Origin: an uncultured Oscillospiraceae bacterium
GTDB taxonomy: Bacteria; Bacillota; Clostridia; Oscillospirales; Oscillospiraceae
Direction of reading: 5' to 3'
Assembly (NCBI GenBank): GCA_900752445.1
Contig: CAADVN010000291.1
Span: 1-11,198 of the forward strand
Length of the DNA: 11,198 bases
The notes under the pieces were generated by a model that made no database searches, was not told the origin of the DNA, and saw nothing but the letters and a program-made list of their open reading frames with translations. The translations under genes and the position numbers were made by a program. How positions within the stretch are numbered: the first letter of the stretch is position 1; every line of letters begins with the position of its first letter. Below, piece after piece: positions 1-7,200 of this stretch.

Positions 1-2028
1 CCCGGGCGCGGCGGCGGGGTGCCGTACCGCTGGTGTGAGGACGGCGCCTTTGGATTTGACACCACCGAAAACCTCCCTGCCCGCGCCTGGACGCTGCCGC
101 TCACGAACGGCTCCTTCGGCGCGCTCGCCGCCGACTGCGGCATGGCCGGCATGTGGCTGGACAACGCCCGCGAGCGCCGCGTAGACCGGGGCCTCGACAG
201 TGACCTCGCCGCAGCCGGCTCCGAGACGCTCACGATTGACGGCGAGAGTGCCTTCCTGCGCTCGAAGGTGCGCTTCGGCTTCGGCTATGCCGAGTGGCGG
301 CGCGGTGACATGCGCATCACCGCCTTCGTCCCGCGCGGCGTGGACGCCAGGCTCATCCTCATAGAAAACGCGCCCTCGGAGCTGTGCTGGACGCTCAGGC
401 CCGGCCTCGCATACGAGCGGCACGACGCCGCCTTCGTCCAGACGCGTGTCGAGGACGGGGCGCTCCGCGCGAGGAACCCGAGGGGCGGCGACCCCGATCT
501 CGACTTCGGCGCGGCCTTTACGAACGCTCTCGCGCTTGACGCGCAGTGCGAGGGCCGGAGCGCCTTCACGGCCCGGCTGGGCGCGGGCACCGGCGTCATA
601 GCCTGCGGCTTTCTGCCGACATGGACGCTCCGGGAACTCTGCTCGCCCGAGCGGGCGCGGGAACTGCTGGACGAGACCCGGCGGTACTGGCTCGGCATCA
701 CGGGCAGGCTCAGGATAAAGACGCCCATACCCGAGCTGGACCGCTATATGAACGGCTGGGCGGTATACCAGGCGCTGGCCTGCCGGCTCATGGCGCGCAC
801 CTCGATCTACCAGTCCGGCGGGGCCTACGGCTTCCGTGACCAGCTGCAGGACGCGGTCAATCTCATCCCGGTCGATTCGGGATACGCCCGCCGGCGCATA
901 CTCGCGGCCTGCGCGCACCAGTATCCCGAGGGCGACGTCATGCACTGGTGGCACGAGGGCGCACCGGACAAGGGCGTGCGCACGCGCTGCTCGGACGACC
1001 TCGTCTGGCTGCCCTGGGCGGTGTGCGAATACGTCGAAAAAGTTGGCGATACGGGCATTTTGAGCGAGACAGCGCCCTATCTGCGCTCGGAAAAGCTCGC
1101 GGAGGGCGAACCGACGCGCTATGAGGCGGCGGCGCCCGAGGGCGCGGGGACGGTGCTCGAGCACGCGGCTCTGGCGCTGCGGCTGGTGATACGGCGCGGC
1201 GTGGGGCGGCACGGCCTGCCGCTGATGCTGGCCGGCGACTGGAACGACGGCATGGACACGGTGGGCATTGACGGCCGGGGAGAGAGCGTGTGGCTGGCCT
1301 GGTTTTTCGCGCACACGGCGCGGCGCTTTGCGAAGCTGTTGGAGGAAAGCGGGGACAAACACGGCGCGGCGGCGCTGCTGTCGGCGGCCTCTAGGCTGGG
1401 CCGGGCGGCGGACAGGGCCTGGGACGGGCAGTGGTACCTGCGCGGGTATTTTGACGACGGCTCGCCCCTCGGCACGTCAAACGGCCACGGCTGCCGGATA
1501 GACTCGGTGGCGCAGAGCTGGGCGGCGCTGTGCTCGGAGTCCAGCCCGGAACGTGTGGATACGGCGCTGGACTCGGCGCTCGGGCGGCTCTTTGACCGCG
1601 AGGGCGGGCTGGTCAAGCTCTTCGACCCGCCCTTCGGCGAGGGCGCTGAGCGCGCGGGATATATAGCGAGCTACGGCCCGGGCTTCCGGGAAAACGGCGG
1701 CCAGTACACGCACGGGGCGATCTGGCTGGCGATGGCCTGCCTGAAGCGCGGGCGCCGGGACGAGGGGCTGGAGATATTGAAGGCCCTGCTGCCTAAGGGT
1801 ACGGAGCGCTACGGCGCGGAGCCGTTCGTCCTCGCGGCGGACGTGTACTCCAACCCTGACCGCCGGGGCCAGGCGGGCTGGAGCTGGTACACGGGATCGG
1901 CCGGCTGGTTCTTCCGCACGGTAGTGGAGGACCTCCTCGGCCTGCGCATGGAAAAAGGCCGTCTCCAGCTCCCTGGAGCCCTGCCGGAGGGCTGGAGCGT
2001 GGAAACGGCCTCGCCTGAAGGTGGTTAA
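1..2028 (+). CDS. GH94-type glycoside phosphorylase, 5' partial
   Basis: The frame is open to the left edge, so the true start is probably outside; GTG at 19 has no convincing ribosome binding site. Numbering from that GTG, the protein shows the GH94 layout: an N-terminal sandwich domain with the NARERR stretch near residue 50, then the (alpha/alpha)6 catalytic part. GFRDQLQD is at 271-278, GDWNDGMD at 406-413 (the DWND motif carries the family's general-acid aspartate), ENGGQYTHGAIW at 558-569 and GWSWYTGSAGW at 620-630. The last two regions line the phosphate and sugar sites in the family. Relatives include cellobiose and chitobiose phosphorylases and the C-terminal part of cyclic beta-1,2-glucan synthase; the spelling DWNDGM and RENGGQYTHG is closest to the latter group. 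Substrate cannot be decided. The C-terminus stops soon after the LPEGW segment, apparently some 30 residues earlier than usual. No signal peptide can be judged because the N-terminus is missing. Confidence 0.86.
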   Translation, partial: PGRGGGVPYRWCEDGAFGFDTTENLPARAWTLPLTNGSFGALAADCGMAGMWLDNARERRVDRGLDSDLAAAGSETLTIDGESAFLRSKVRFGFGYAEWRRGDMRITAFVPRGVDARLILIENAPSELCWTLRPGLAYERHDAAFVQTRVEDGALRARNPRGGDPDLDFGAAFTNALALDAQCEGRSAFTARLGAGTGVIACGFLPTWTLRELCSPERARELLDETRRYWLGITGRLRIKTPIPELDRYMNGWAVYQALACRLMARTSIYQSGGAYGFRDQLQDAVNLIPVDSGYARRRILAACAHQYPEGDVMHWWHEGAPDKGVRTRCSDDLVWLPWAVCEYVEKVGDTGILSETAPYLRSEKLAEGEPTRYEAAAPEGAGTVLEHAALALRLVIRRGVGRHGLPLMLAGDWNDGMDTVGIDGRGESVWLAWFFAHTARRFAKLLEESGDKHGAAALLSAASRLGRAADRAWDGQWYLRGYFDDGSPLGTSNGHGCRIDSVAQSWAALCSESSPERVDTALDSALGRLFDREGGLVKLFDPPFGEGAERAGYIASYGPGFRENGGQYTHGAIWLAMACLKRGRRDEGLEILKALLPKGTERYGAEPFVLAADVYSNPDRRGQAGWSWYTGSAGWFFRTVVEDLLGLRMEKGRLQLPGALPEGWSVETASPEGG
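1952..2010 (-). terminator. Likely terminator of the DUF362 gene, inside the GH94 coding end
   Basis: Read on the minus strand, GGCCGT (2010-2005) pairs with ACGGCC (1962-1957) and is followed at once by TTTTT (1956-1952). Inside, CTCCAGC (1963-1969) can pair with GCTGGAG (1991-1997), leaving a 7-base bulge. Alternatively two small hairpins form: CTCCAG/CTGGAG (1963-1968/1973-1978) and CCCT/AGGG (1979-1982/1988-1991). It lies just downstream of the DUF362 stop codon. The bulged stem makes it less certain than the other terminators in this window. Confidence 0.5.
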
Positions 2029-2036
2029 GCGTCCCG

Positions 2037-3173
2037 TTATTTTTCGAGCAGCCGCGCCAGCAGCGGCCTGTGCACGCTTATGGCGCCCTTGGGGCAGAAC
2101 TCCTGGCAGCAGAAGCAGCGGATGCAGCGCTTGCTGTCTATGCGGGCTCTGCCCTTTTTGACCGCAGCCGCGCCCATGGGGCAGACCTCGTGGCACTTGC
2201 CGCAGCCGACGCATTTCTTCGCGTCCACCTTCGGGCCCGTGCCGAAATTCCGCCTGATGAAGGCGTTTATGAGCGGGAAACCCCGGTGGAAGGTTATATC
2301 CTGCGAGATGGGCAGCTTTTCAAAATCGGGCAGGGCGAACCTGGCGGGCTCGCCCGAGATGCGCAGCTTGTCGGGCGTGTCCGGGCAGAGCCCGCGCCTC
2401 ATCGCCGCGGCCACCGTCGGCGCGTCCGCCGGCTTCATCCCGATGAGCCCGGCGCAGACGAGGTCGGCGTTGAAGGGCGTGTCCGCAGCGAGCAGCGCGC
2501 CCATGTGCCGGGGCTTGCCCTGGGTCGGCCCGTTGCCCTCCATGCAGAGCACGGCGTCCACCAGCGTGAGCCTGGGCTTCACGAAGGCCGCGAGGTCGCA
2601 GAGCATGTCGCAAAACTCGCCCGTGCGCGGGTGCATGTAGTGGAACTCCGGCTTCTTTGTGCCCGGTATGATGCCGAAGAAGTTTTTGACGGCGCAGGTC
2701 ATGCCCGCCATGCCGTGGGTCTTGAGCTTGGCAAAGTCTATGACGGCGTCGGCCTCCAGCAGCCAGGCGGTGCAGGGGAAGCTCTTCACCGTGTTCCCCT
2801 CGGGGAAGCTGACCTCGCGGGTCGAAAAGTCGGAGTTGAGCTTCGCGCCGGCCTGCTCGACCATGCGCATGCCGGTGCCGGTGTAGATGCCGCCCACCCA
2901 GGCCGGCGTAAATGGGCCGCCGGGGCTGTCGCCGACGGTCACCTCTGCGCCGCGCTCAGTCAGCATGCGGCAGAGCTCCGTCACCAGCACGGGATGCGTT
3001 GCCGCCGCGCTCTCCGGCTTCATGCGCGCGACCAGGTTTGCTTTTACCGCGATCTTCATCCCCGGCTCCACCCAGTCGAGCCCGCCCAGGGGCTCGAGCA
3101 CGGCCTTGAGCGCGGCTGCAGCCTCTTCGGGGCTGTAATCCGCGCAGGGTACGATAGAGACATTAACGCACAT
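2037..3173 (-). CDS. DUF362 domain protein with C-terminal 2x[4Fe-4S] ferredoxin domain
   Basis: The protein has 378 residues. The N-terminal ~290 residues carry the DUF362 signature features: VKANLV near 45, VGDSPGG near 100, DAVIDFAKLKTHG near 165, AVKNFFGIIPG near 183, and a VDAVLCMEGNGP stretch. The tail is a bacterial ferredoxin domain with two CxxCxxCxxxCP motifs: C321, C324, C327, C331 and C350, C353, C356, C360. An additional cysteine, C355, sits inside the second motif. Two [4Fe-4S] clusters are therefore expected, so an electron-transfer role in the cytoplasm is likely, but the reaction of DUF362 proteins is not established. The ATG at 3173 is supported by GGAGG eight bases upstream. 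There is no signal peptide. The gene stands alone, convergent with the GH94 gene and divergent from ilvE, so the neighbours do not reveal its job. Confidence 0.9.
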   Translation of the reverse strand: MCVNVSIVPCADYSPEEAAAALKAVLEPLGGLDWVEPGMKIAVKANLVARMKPESAAATHPVLVTELCRMLTERGAEVTVGDSPGGPFTPAWVGGIYTGTGMRMVEQAGAKLNSDFSTREVSFPEGNTVKSFPCTAWLLEADAVIDFAKLKTHGMAGMTCAVKNFFGIIPGTKKPEFHYMHPRTGEFCDMLCDLAAFVKPRLTLVDAVLCMEGNGPTQGKPRHMGALLAADTPFNADLVCAGLIGMKPADAPTVAAAMRRGLCPDTPDKLRISGEPARFALPDFEKLPISQDITFHRGFPLINAFIRRNFGTGPKVDAKKCVGCGKCHEVCPMGAAAVKKGRARIDSKRCIRCFCCQEFCPKGAISVHRPLLARLLEK

Positions 3174-3339
3174 TACGGATACCTCCGCTCATTTTTGTAT
3201 AGTTTAACCTAAAATTGCAGAGTGTGCAAGATTGCCTGTTGCAATATCGCCAAAACGTGGTAACATTATAGAGGGGGGCTTCTGCGCAAGAGAGAGGCGC
3301 GGGCTGCTTCGCCAAAACTCTGAGGGAAGGACAGATAAA
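3174..3339. promoter_or_regulatory. Divergent intergenic region between the DUF362 gene and ilvE
   Basis: These 166 bases must hold promoters in both directions. For ilvE the best visible candidate is TTGCAA (3239-3244) with TAACAT 16 bases on (3261-3266) or CATTAT (3264-3269); all matches are weak (four of six). For the minus-strand gene, TTGCAC-17-TAAACT is weaker still. I see no T-box, leader peptide or convincing attenuator for ilvE. Confidence 0.3.
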
Positions 3340-4410
3340 ATGGAGGAAATAAAAGTAACAAGGACTACGAATCCTAAAGAAAAGACCCCGTCCGACAAGC
3401 TCGGCTTCGGCAAAGTCTTCTCAGACCATATGTTCCTGATGAATTACGATGAGGGCCAGGGCTGGCATGATCCGCGCATCGTGCCCTACGGTCCCATCGA
3501 GCTCATGCCCTGCGCAAATGTCCTGCACTATGCGCAGGAGATATTCGAGGGCCTGAAGGCCTACCGGACCGCCGACGGCGTGGTCCAGCTCTTCCGCCCG
3601 ACTGAGAACATCGCGCGAATGAACAATTCCGCCGCGCGTATGTGCATCCCGCACATCCCGGAGGACATCTATCTCGAGGGCCTCAAGAAGATCGTCGAAG
3701 TCGATGCCGACTGGGTCCCGTATGAGTTTGGGACCTCGCTGTATCTGCGTCCCTTTGTCATTGCGACCGACGCGGTGCTGGGCGTCCACGCGGGCCACCA
3801 CTATCTGTTCTGCATCATCTGCTCCCCGTCCGGCAGCTACTATGCCGAGGGCATCAATCCGGTCAAGATCATGATCGAGAGCCGCGACGTCCGCGCGGTG
3901 CGCGGCGGCACCGGCTTTGCCAAGTGCGGCGGCAACTACGCGGCCTCGATGCGCGCCGGCGAAGAGGCAGAGAAGAAGGGCTTCTCCCAGGTGCTCTGGC
4001 TCGACGGCGTGGAGATGAAGTACATAGAAGAGGTCGGCGCGATGAACGTCATGTTCAAGATCGACGGCAAGATCATCACCCCGGACATTTCCGGCGGCAC
4101 GGTGCTCCCGGGCATCACGCGCAAGAGCTGCATCCAGGTGCTGAAGGACTGGGGCTACGAGGTCGAGGAGCGCAAGCTCTCCGTTGACGAGCTCATCGAC
4201 GCGGCTGAGAACGGCAGGCTCGAGGAGGCCTGGGGCTGCGGCACGGCGGCGGTGGTATCGCCCATCGGCCTGCTCAGCTATAAGGACAAGGACCACATCA
4301 TAGCCGACAACAAGATCGGCCCCGTCACGCAGAGGCTGTATGACGAGCTGACCGGCATCCAGTGGGGCAAGGTGCCCGACACGCGCGGCTGGATAGTAAA
4401 GGTCTGCTGA
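3340..4410 (+). CDS. ilvE: Branched-chain amino acid aminotransferase (BCAT)
   Basis: This PLP fold-type IV transaminase swaps the amino group between glutamate and leucine, isoleucine or valine, the last step of their synthesis and first step of their breakdown. The start is ATG 3340, preceded by AGGGAAGG nine bases upstream, giving 356 residues, the normal size of the longer (eukaryote-like) BCAT class. The frame stays open upstream to a TTG at 3232 but has no ribosome binding site there. Visible markers are EIFEGLKAYR near residue 69, LYLRPF near 134, the PLP lysine K195 in GFAKCGGNYAAS, the EEVGAMNVMF motif near 230, and the GT repeat in SGGTVLPGITR that grips the cofactor phosphate. It is a single gene with its own terminator. 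Lone BCAT genes of this kind are common, so the position gives no hint of direction of flux. Confidence 0.95.
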   Translation: MEEIKVTRTTNPKEKTPSDKLGFGKVFSDHMFLMNYDEGQGWHDPRIVPYGPIELMPCANVLHYAQEIFEGLKAYRTADGVVQLFRPTENIARMNNSAARMCIPHIPEDIYLEGLKKIVEVDADWVPYEFGTSLYLRPFVIATDAVLGVHAGHHYLFCIICSPSGSYYAEGINPVKIMIESRDVRAVRGGTGFAKCGGNYAASMRAGEEAEKKGFSQVLWLDGVEMKYIEEVGAMNVMFKIDGKIITPDISGGTVLPGITRKSCIQVLKDWGYEVEERKLSVDELIDAAENGRLEEAWGCGTAAVVSPIGLLSYKDKDHIIADNKIGPVTQRLYDELTGIQWGKVPDTRGWIVKVC

Positions 4411-4422
4411 AATGTACAAACA

Positions 4423-4446
4423 GGGGTCGGCTGAGCAGCCGTCCCC
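4423..4446 (-). terminator. Stem-loop between ilvE and cytX, possible terminator of the thi block
   Basis: GGGG-T-CGGCT, loop GAGC, AGCCG-T-CCCC forms nine pairs around one T:T mismatch. On the plus strand no T-run follows. On the minus strand it is followed by TGTTTGT, a broken U-tract, so it more likely ends transcription coming out of cytX. Confidence 0.45.
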
Positions 4447-4453
4447 AGGCGGG

Positions 4454-4490
4454 AGGGCCGCCGGGAGGAAACTTCCGGCGGCCCTTTTTA
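4454..4490 (+). terminator. Intrinsic terminator of ilvE
   Basis: GGGCCGCCGG (4455-4464), a 10-base loop, and CCGGCGGCCC (4475-4484) form a perfect 10-bp stem followed by TTTTT (4485-4489). It ends right at the stop codon of the opposing cytX gene. On the minus strand there is no T-run after the stem, so it works mainly for ilvE. Confidence 0.9.
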
Positions 4491-5669
4491 TTATGCTCTC
4501 TTCCCGGCCGTGAAGAGCTTTCTGGCCGCAACGCAGATGAGCATGGTTATGAGCATGTCCGGCAGGGTATTGCCGACGACTATGTCCACCGTCATGAGCC
4601 AGCGGTAGAGCCCGAAGCCCACGAGCCAGACGCAGAGGTTCAGCCAGTCGAAGCTAAGCTCGAAGCTCGAGCGCCGCAGCACGAAGTTGTCCGCCAGCTG
4701 CACGGCTATCATCGGCGCAAAGACCGAGCCTATGAGATAGAGGAAGTCCGTGATGTCGTCCATGGGGAACAGCATCGCCGCCGCGGTGCCTATGACCGTC
4801 ACGGCCACGGCGACCCACTTGCCTGAGAGCTTCTTCGACAGGCTCTCGGACGAGATGCCCGCGCTCCAGGCGTCGAGGAAGGTCGTCGTCACCGTCGAGA
4901 GTATGAGGATTATGAGCGCCGCGATGCCGAGGCCCGCCTTCACCATGATGAGCGCGATGTCGCCCTCGCCGGTGAAGATGGCCGCGCCCATGCCGATTAT
5001 GTACATCCAGCAGGACACGAGCCCATAGGTCAGGGTGCTCGCCACAGTCGCCGCAAAGGGCTTCTGGGCCTCGCGCGTGTAGTCGCTCACGAGGGGCAGC
5101 CAGGAAAGCGGCATGGCCACGGCCAGCTCCACCGCCGCGCCGAAGCTCATGGCCTCGCCGAAGGCAGAGGTGTCCGCGCCCGGCCTGCCGTCTATGAAGA
5201 TGACCTTGCAGAGCACCAGCGTCAGGATGAACAGCGCCGCCATGGAGATGCGGTTTACCCAGCCAAGGTTCGTGATGCCTATGAGTATCCACACGACGAT
5301 GAGCACGCCGATGACGAGGCACCAGACCCAGGCGCCGGTGTCGAAGATGCCGTTCGTCGCAAGTGCGCCGTCGTAGATCATGATTGCCGTCCAGCCCACG
5401 AGCTGCAGGACGTTCAGGAAGGCGAAGAGCAGCCCGCCCTTCTGTCCGAAGGACATCTTGACCGTCTCCATGGCGCTCAGGCCGGTCCTGCCGCCTATGA
5501 GGCCCGCGAAGAAGAACAGCGCGCAGCCTATGACGTGGCCGATGACTATGGCGAGTATGCCCTTGCCCATGCCGAGGGGCGCAAAGTAAGTGCCGGTGAG
5601 TATCTCGGCGATGGACACGCCCGCGCCGAACCAGATGAGGCCGTTCTGAAAGGTGGAGGTCTTTTTCAT
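4491..5669 (-). CDS. cytX: CytX, putative hydroxymethylpyrimidine transporter
   Basis: This NCS1-family (cytosine/purine/thiamin permease) membrane protein is predicted to import the thiamin pyrimidine precursor HMP. The 392-residue product is hydrophobic throughout, with about 12 membrane segments. It opens with the family-typical N-terminal half: WFGAGVSIAEILTG near residue 14 and LGMGKGILAIVIGHVIG near 32. The substrate assignment rests on family knowledge (CytX members are recurrently TPP-riboswitch linked) plus the adjoining thiD. I chose ATG 5669, seven bases after GGAGG. A GTG lies one codon further up (5672) but would leave only four bases to the ribosome binding site. The ATG shares one base with the thiD stop (TGATG), pointing to translational coupling. 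The gene is the last of the block. Confidence 0.9.
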   Translation of the reverse strand: MKKTSTFQNGLIWFGAGVSIAEILTGTYFAPLGMGKGILAIVIGHVIGCALFFFAGLIGGRTGLSAMETVKMSFGQKGGLLFAFLNVLQLVGWTAIMIYDGALATNGIFDTGAWVWCLVIGVLIVVWILIGITNLGWVNRISMAALFILTLVLCKVIFIDGRPGADTSAFGEAMSFGAAVELAVAMPLSWLPLVSDYTREAQKPFAATVASTLTYGLVSCWMYIIGMGAAIFTGEGDIALIMVKAGLGIAALIILILSTVTTTFLDAWSAGISSESLSKKLSGKWVAVAVTVIGTAAAMLFPMDDITDFLYLIGSVFAPMIAVQLADNFVLRRSSFELSFDWLNLCVWLVGFGLYRWLMTVDIVVGNTLPDMLITMLICVAARKLFTAGKRA

Positions 5670-6478
5670 CACCGCACCTCCATCCTGTACTCCGGCTTTA
5701 TGTCGAAGGCGTGGTCCATGGGCCCCGAGCCGTGCCCGAGGTCGAGCATGGCAGCGAGCGCGCCGGAGAGGTAGGTCTTGGCGCGTTCAACGGAGTCCTC
5801 GAGGCAGAAGCCCTTCGCCAGATTCGCGGCTATGGCGCTCGAGAGCGTGCAGCCCGTGCCGTGGGTGTTCGGGTTATCTATCCTCCTGCCCATGAACCAG
5901 CGCGTCGTGCCGTCCGGACGGCAGAGCAGGTCGTTGGCGTCGTTCGTGTTGTGCCCGCCCTTGCAGAGCACGGCGCAGCCGTAGGCGGAGCTTATCCTCT
6001 TTGCCGCCGCTTCCATGCCCGCGGCGTCTTCGATCTCCATGCCCGAGAGTATCTCAGCCTCCGGTATGTTCGGCGTGACGACCTCGGCGAGGGGCAAGAG
6101 CTCGCGCTTTAAGGTCTCGATGGCGTCGTCCCGCAGGAGCTTTGCCCCGCTCGTCGCCACCATGACCGGGTCCACGACGACGTGCCCCGCCCCGTATTCC
6201 CGGAGCTTTTTTGCGATGAGCTCGATGAGGCCCGCCGAGGAGACCATGCCGATCTTCACCGCATCGGGCCGGATATCCGTGAACACGGCGTCGAGCTGCT
6301 CGGCCAGGAATTCGGGCGTGGCCTCCATGATGTCCGTGACGCCTGTAGTGTTCTGGGCGGTCAGGGCCGTTATGGCGCTCATGGCGAATACGCCGTTTAA
6401 CGTCATGGTCTTGATGTCCGCCTGGATACCGGCGCCTCCGCTGGAATCGCTCCCAGCGATCGTCAATGCTGTTCTCAT
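5669..6478 (-). CDS. thiD: Hydroxymethylpyrimidine / phosphomethylpyrimidine kinase
   Basis: ThiD phosphorylates HMP to HMP-P and then HMP-PP, the pyrimidine half of thiamin phosphate. This ribokinase-fold enzyme has 269 residues, the usual length. Visible motifs are AGSDSSGGAGIQAD at 8-21 (substrate loop), VVDPVMVATSG at 101-111, and HGTGC at 206-210 with the phosphoryl-transfer loop and its conserved cysteine C210. The start ATG 6478 is eight bases after AAAGGAG; another ATG two codons earlier (6484) is too close to that site. Although the reading frame stays open further upstream, the extra residues do not resemble ThiD. Downstream it overlaps cytX by one base. No riboswitch is visible in its own leader, so TPP control would have to come from read-through of the thiE promoter, or from an unrelated promoter. 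Confidence 0.95.
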   Translation of the reverse strand: MRTALTIAGSDSSGGAGIQADIKTMTLNGVFAMSAITALTAQNTTGVTDIMEATPEFLAEQLDAVFTDIRPDAVKIGMVSSAGLIELIAKKLREYGAGHVVVDPVMVATSGAKLLRDDAIETLKRELLPLAEVVTPNIPEAEILSGMEIEDAAGMEAAAKRISSAYGCAVLCKGGHNTNDANDLLCRPDGTTRWFMGRRIDNPNTHGTGCTLSSAIAANLAKGFCLEDSVERAKTYLSGALAAMLDLGHGSGPMDHAFDIKPEYRMEVR

Positions 6479-6500
6479 AATCATTTCTCCTTTCTCAGCA

Positions 6501-6523
6501 TTGCGTTTTATATTGCGACGCAA
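6501..6523 (-). promoter_or_regulatory. Candidate thiD promoter element with palindrome
   Basis: On the minus strand TATAAA (6512-6507) is a good -10 sequence that would start transcription about 20 bases before the thiD start codon. No decent -35 lies 16-18 bases upstream; TTGGGG at 19 bases is the best. Directly upstream of the -10 is a perfect 11-base palindrome TTGCGACGCAA (6513-6523), and a third half-site TTGCG lies on the other side (6501-6505). This looks like a regulator site, but there is no direct proof. Confidence 0.3.
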
Positions 6524-6527
6524 GGTG

Positions 6528-6582
6528 GTGCCCCCAATGCGCCGCACGGGCACAGTGCCTGTGCTCCCAATGTCGCGCACAG
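6528..6582. repeat. Imperfect 22-base direct repeat in the thiD leader
   Basis: GTGCCCCCAATG (6528-6539) recurs as GTGCTCCCAATG (6561-6572), exactly 33 bases apart; extended to 22 bases, 17 agree. Each copy starts with GTGC and ends near GCAC, so each can fold on itself. Between them lies the perfect palindrome GCACAG-TGC-CTGTGC (6550-6564). The stretch fills the gap between the regulator gene and thiD. Function unknown. Confidence 0.6.
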
Positions 6583-6603
6583 ACGCTGGTACTTACTGAA
6601 TTG

Positions 6604-7200
6604 TCATTTGCGCCGCCTGAAGCCTGTGGCCGTCAGCACGGCGGCGGCGAGCACGAGCAGGGCCATGACCGTCACCATTATGTTCCCGCCGAGCGCCGCC
6701 GGGTTCAGCCAGTCGCCGAGGTCGGCGTTGTACGGGTCCAGCGGGTCGTACGGCACGCTGGATGCCCAGCCGTTGACTTTCAATATGGCGTCCACGCCCC
6801 AGGGCGCGAGCCAGAGATACGCGGCGCTCACGGCGCAGGCCGCGGCGGCGCGATGCCGGCGCGATACCGGCAGGTAGCGCAGGCAGCCGAGCATCAGCCA
6901 GGGCCAGAGCAGGCCCAGCAGCATGAGCGGATAGCTCTCGCTCCAGAGGTAGTCCGTGCCGCCTGTGGGTATTGCCGCAGCGAGCAGCACGGTGACCATA
7001 CCGAGCCACGCGAGCGCGCGGTGGTTATTGAGCGCGGCGGGCAGCGGCAGCTGCTTCATTATGAAAGGCAGCACGCATACGGCGAGAGCGAGCAGCGTGC
7101 CAAGCACGGACGCGAGGAGGGTGCCGCCACTCAGCCCGGAGGCGGCGAGCAGCGCTATGAGCAGCGCCTCGGCGACGGTGAAGTACACGAGCGCAGAGTC
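6604..7200 (-). pseudogene. Frame-shifted C-terminal half of the membrane XRE regulator
   Basis: This frame continues the preceding regulator after a shift near 7190-7200. About 197 residues follow, with roughly six further membrane segments: SALVYFTVAEALLIALLA; the LASVLGTLLALAVCVLP segment; a LAWLGMVTVLL segment; YPLMLLGLLWPWLML; a segment near AAYLWLAPWG; and NIMVTVMALLVLAAAVL. It ends in the basic GFRRRK. It has no start codon with a ribosome binding site at its beginning, and it contains the third copy of a repeat whose first two copies are in the other frame. Together the two parts would make one protein of about 460 residues. Either the gene is truly broken or the base call is wrong; the uninterrupted frame after the junction argues for a recent event or an error. 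Confidence 0.75.

Noticed and set aside
2070..3212. A 380-codon plus-strand open frame opposite the DUF362 gene
   Set aside because: Composition is that of a shadow frame (Ala, His, Arg, Leu), with no ribosome binding site or recognisable motif. The minus strand has clear ferredoxin motifs.
3232..3339. A 36-codon N-terminal extension of ilvE from a TTG
   Set aside because: It has no ribosome binding site, the residues do not resemble BCAT, and it overlaps the likely promoter; ATG 3340 has a clear site.
3421..4419. A 332-codon minus-strand open frame opposite ilvE
   Set aside because: It is a shadow of a highly conserved aminotransferase gene and runs into the ilvE terminator region without its own start signals.
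6479..6603. A second TPP riboswitch before thiD
   Set aside because: Neither CTGAGA nor the GGATAATGCCA-type core is present here; only simple repeats and palindromes are seen.
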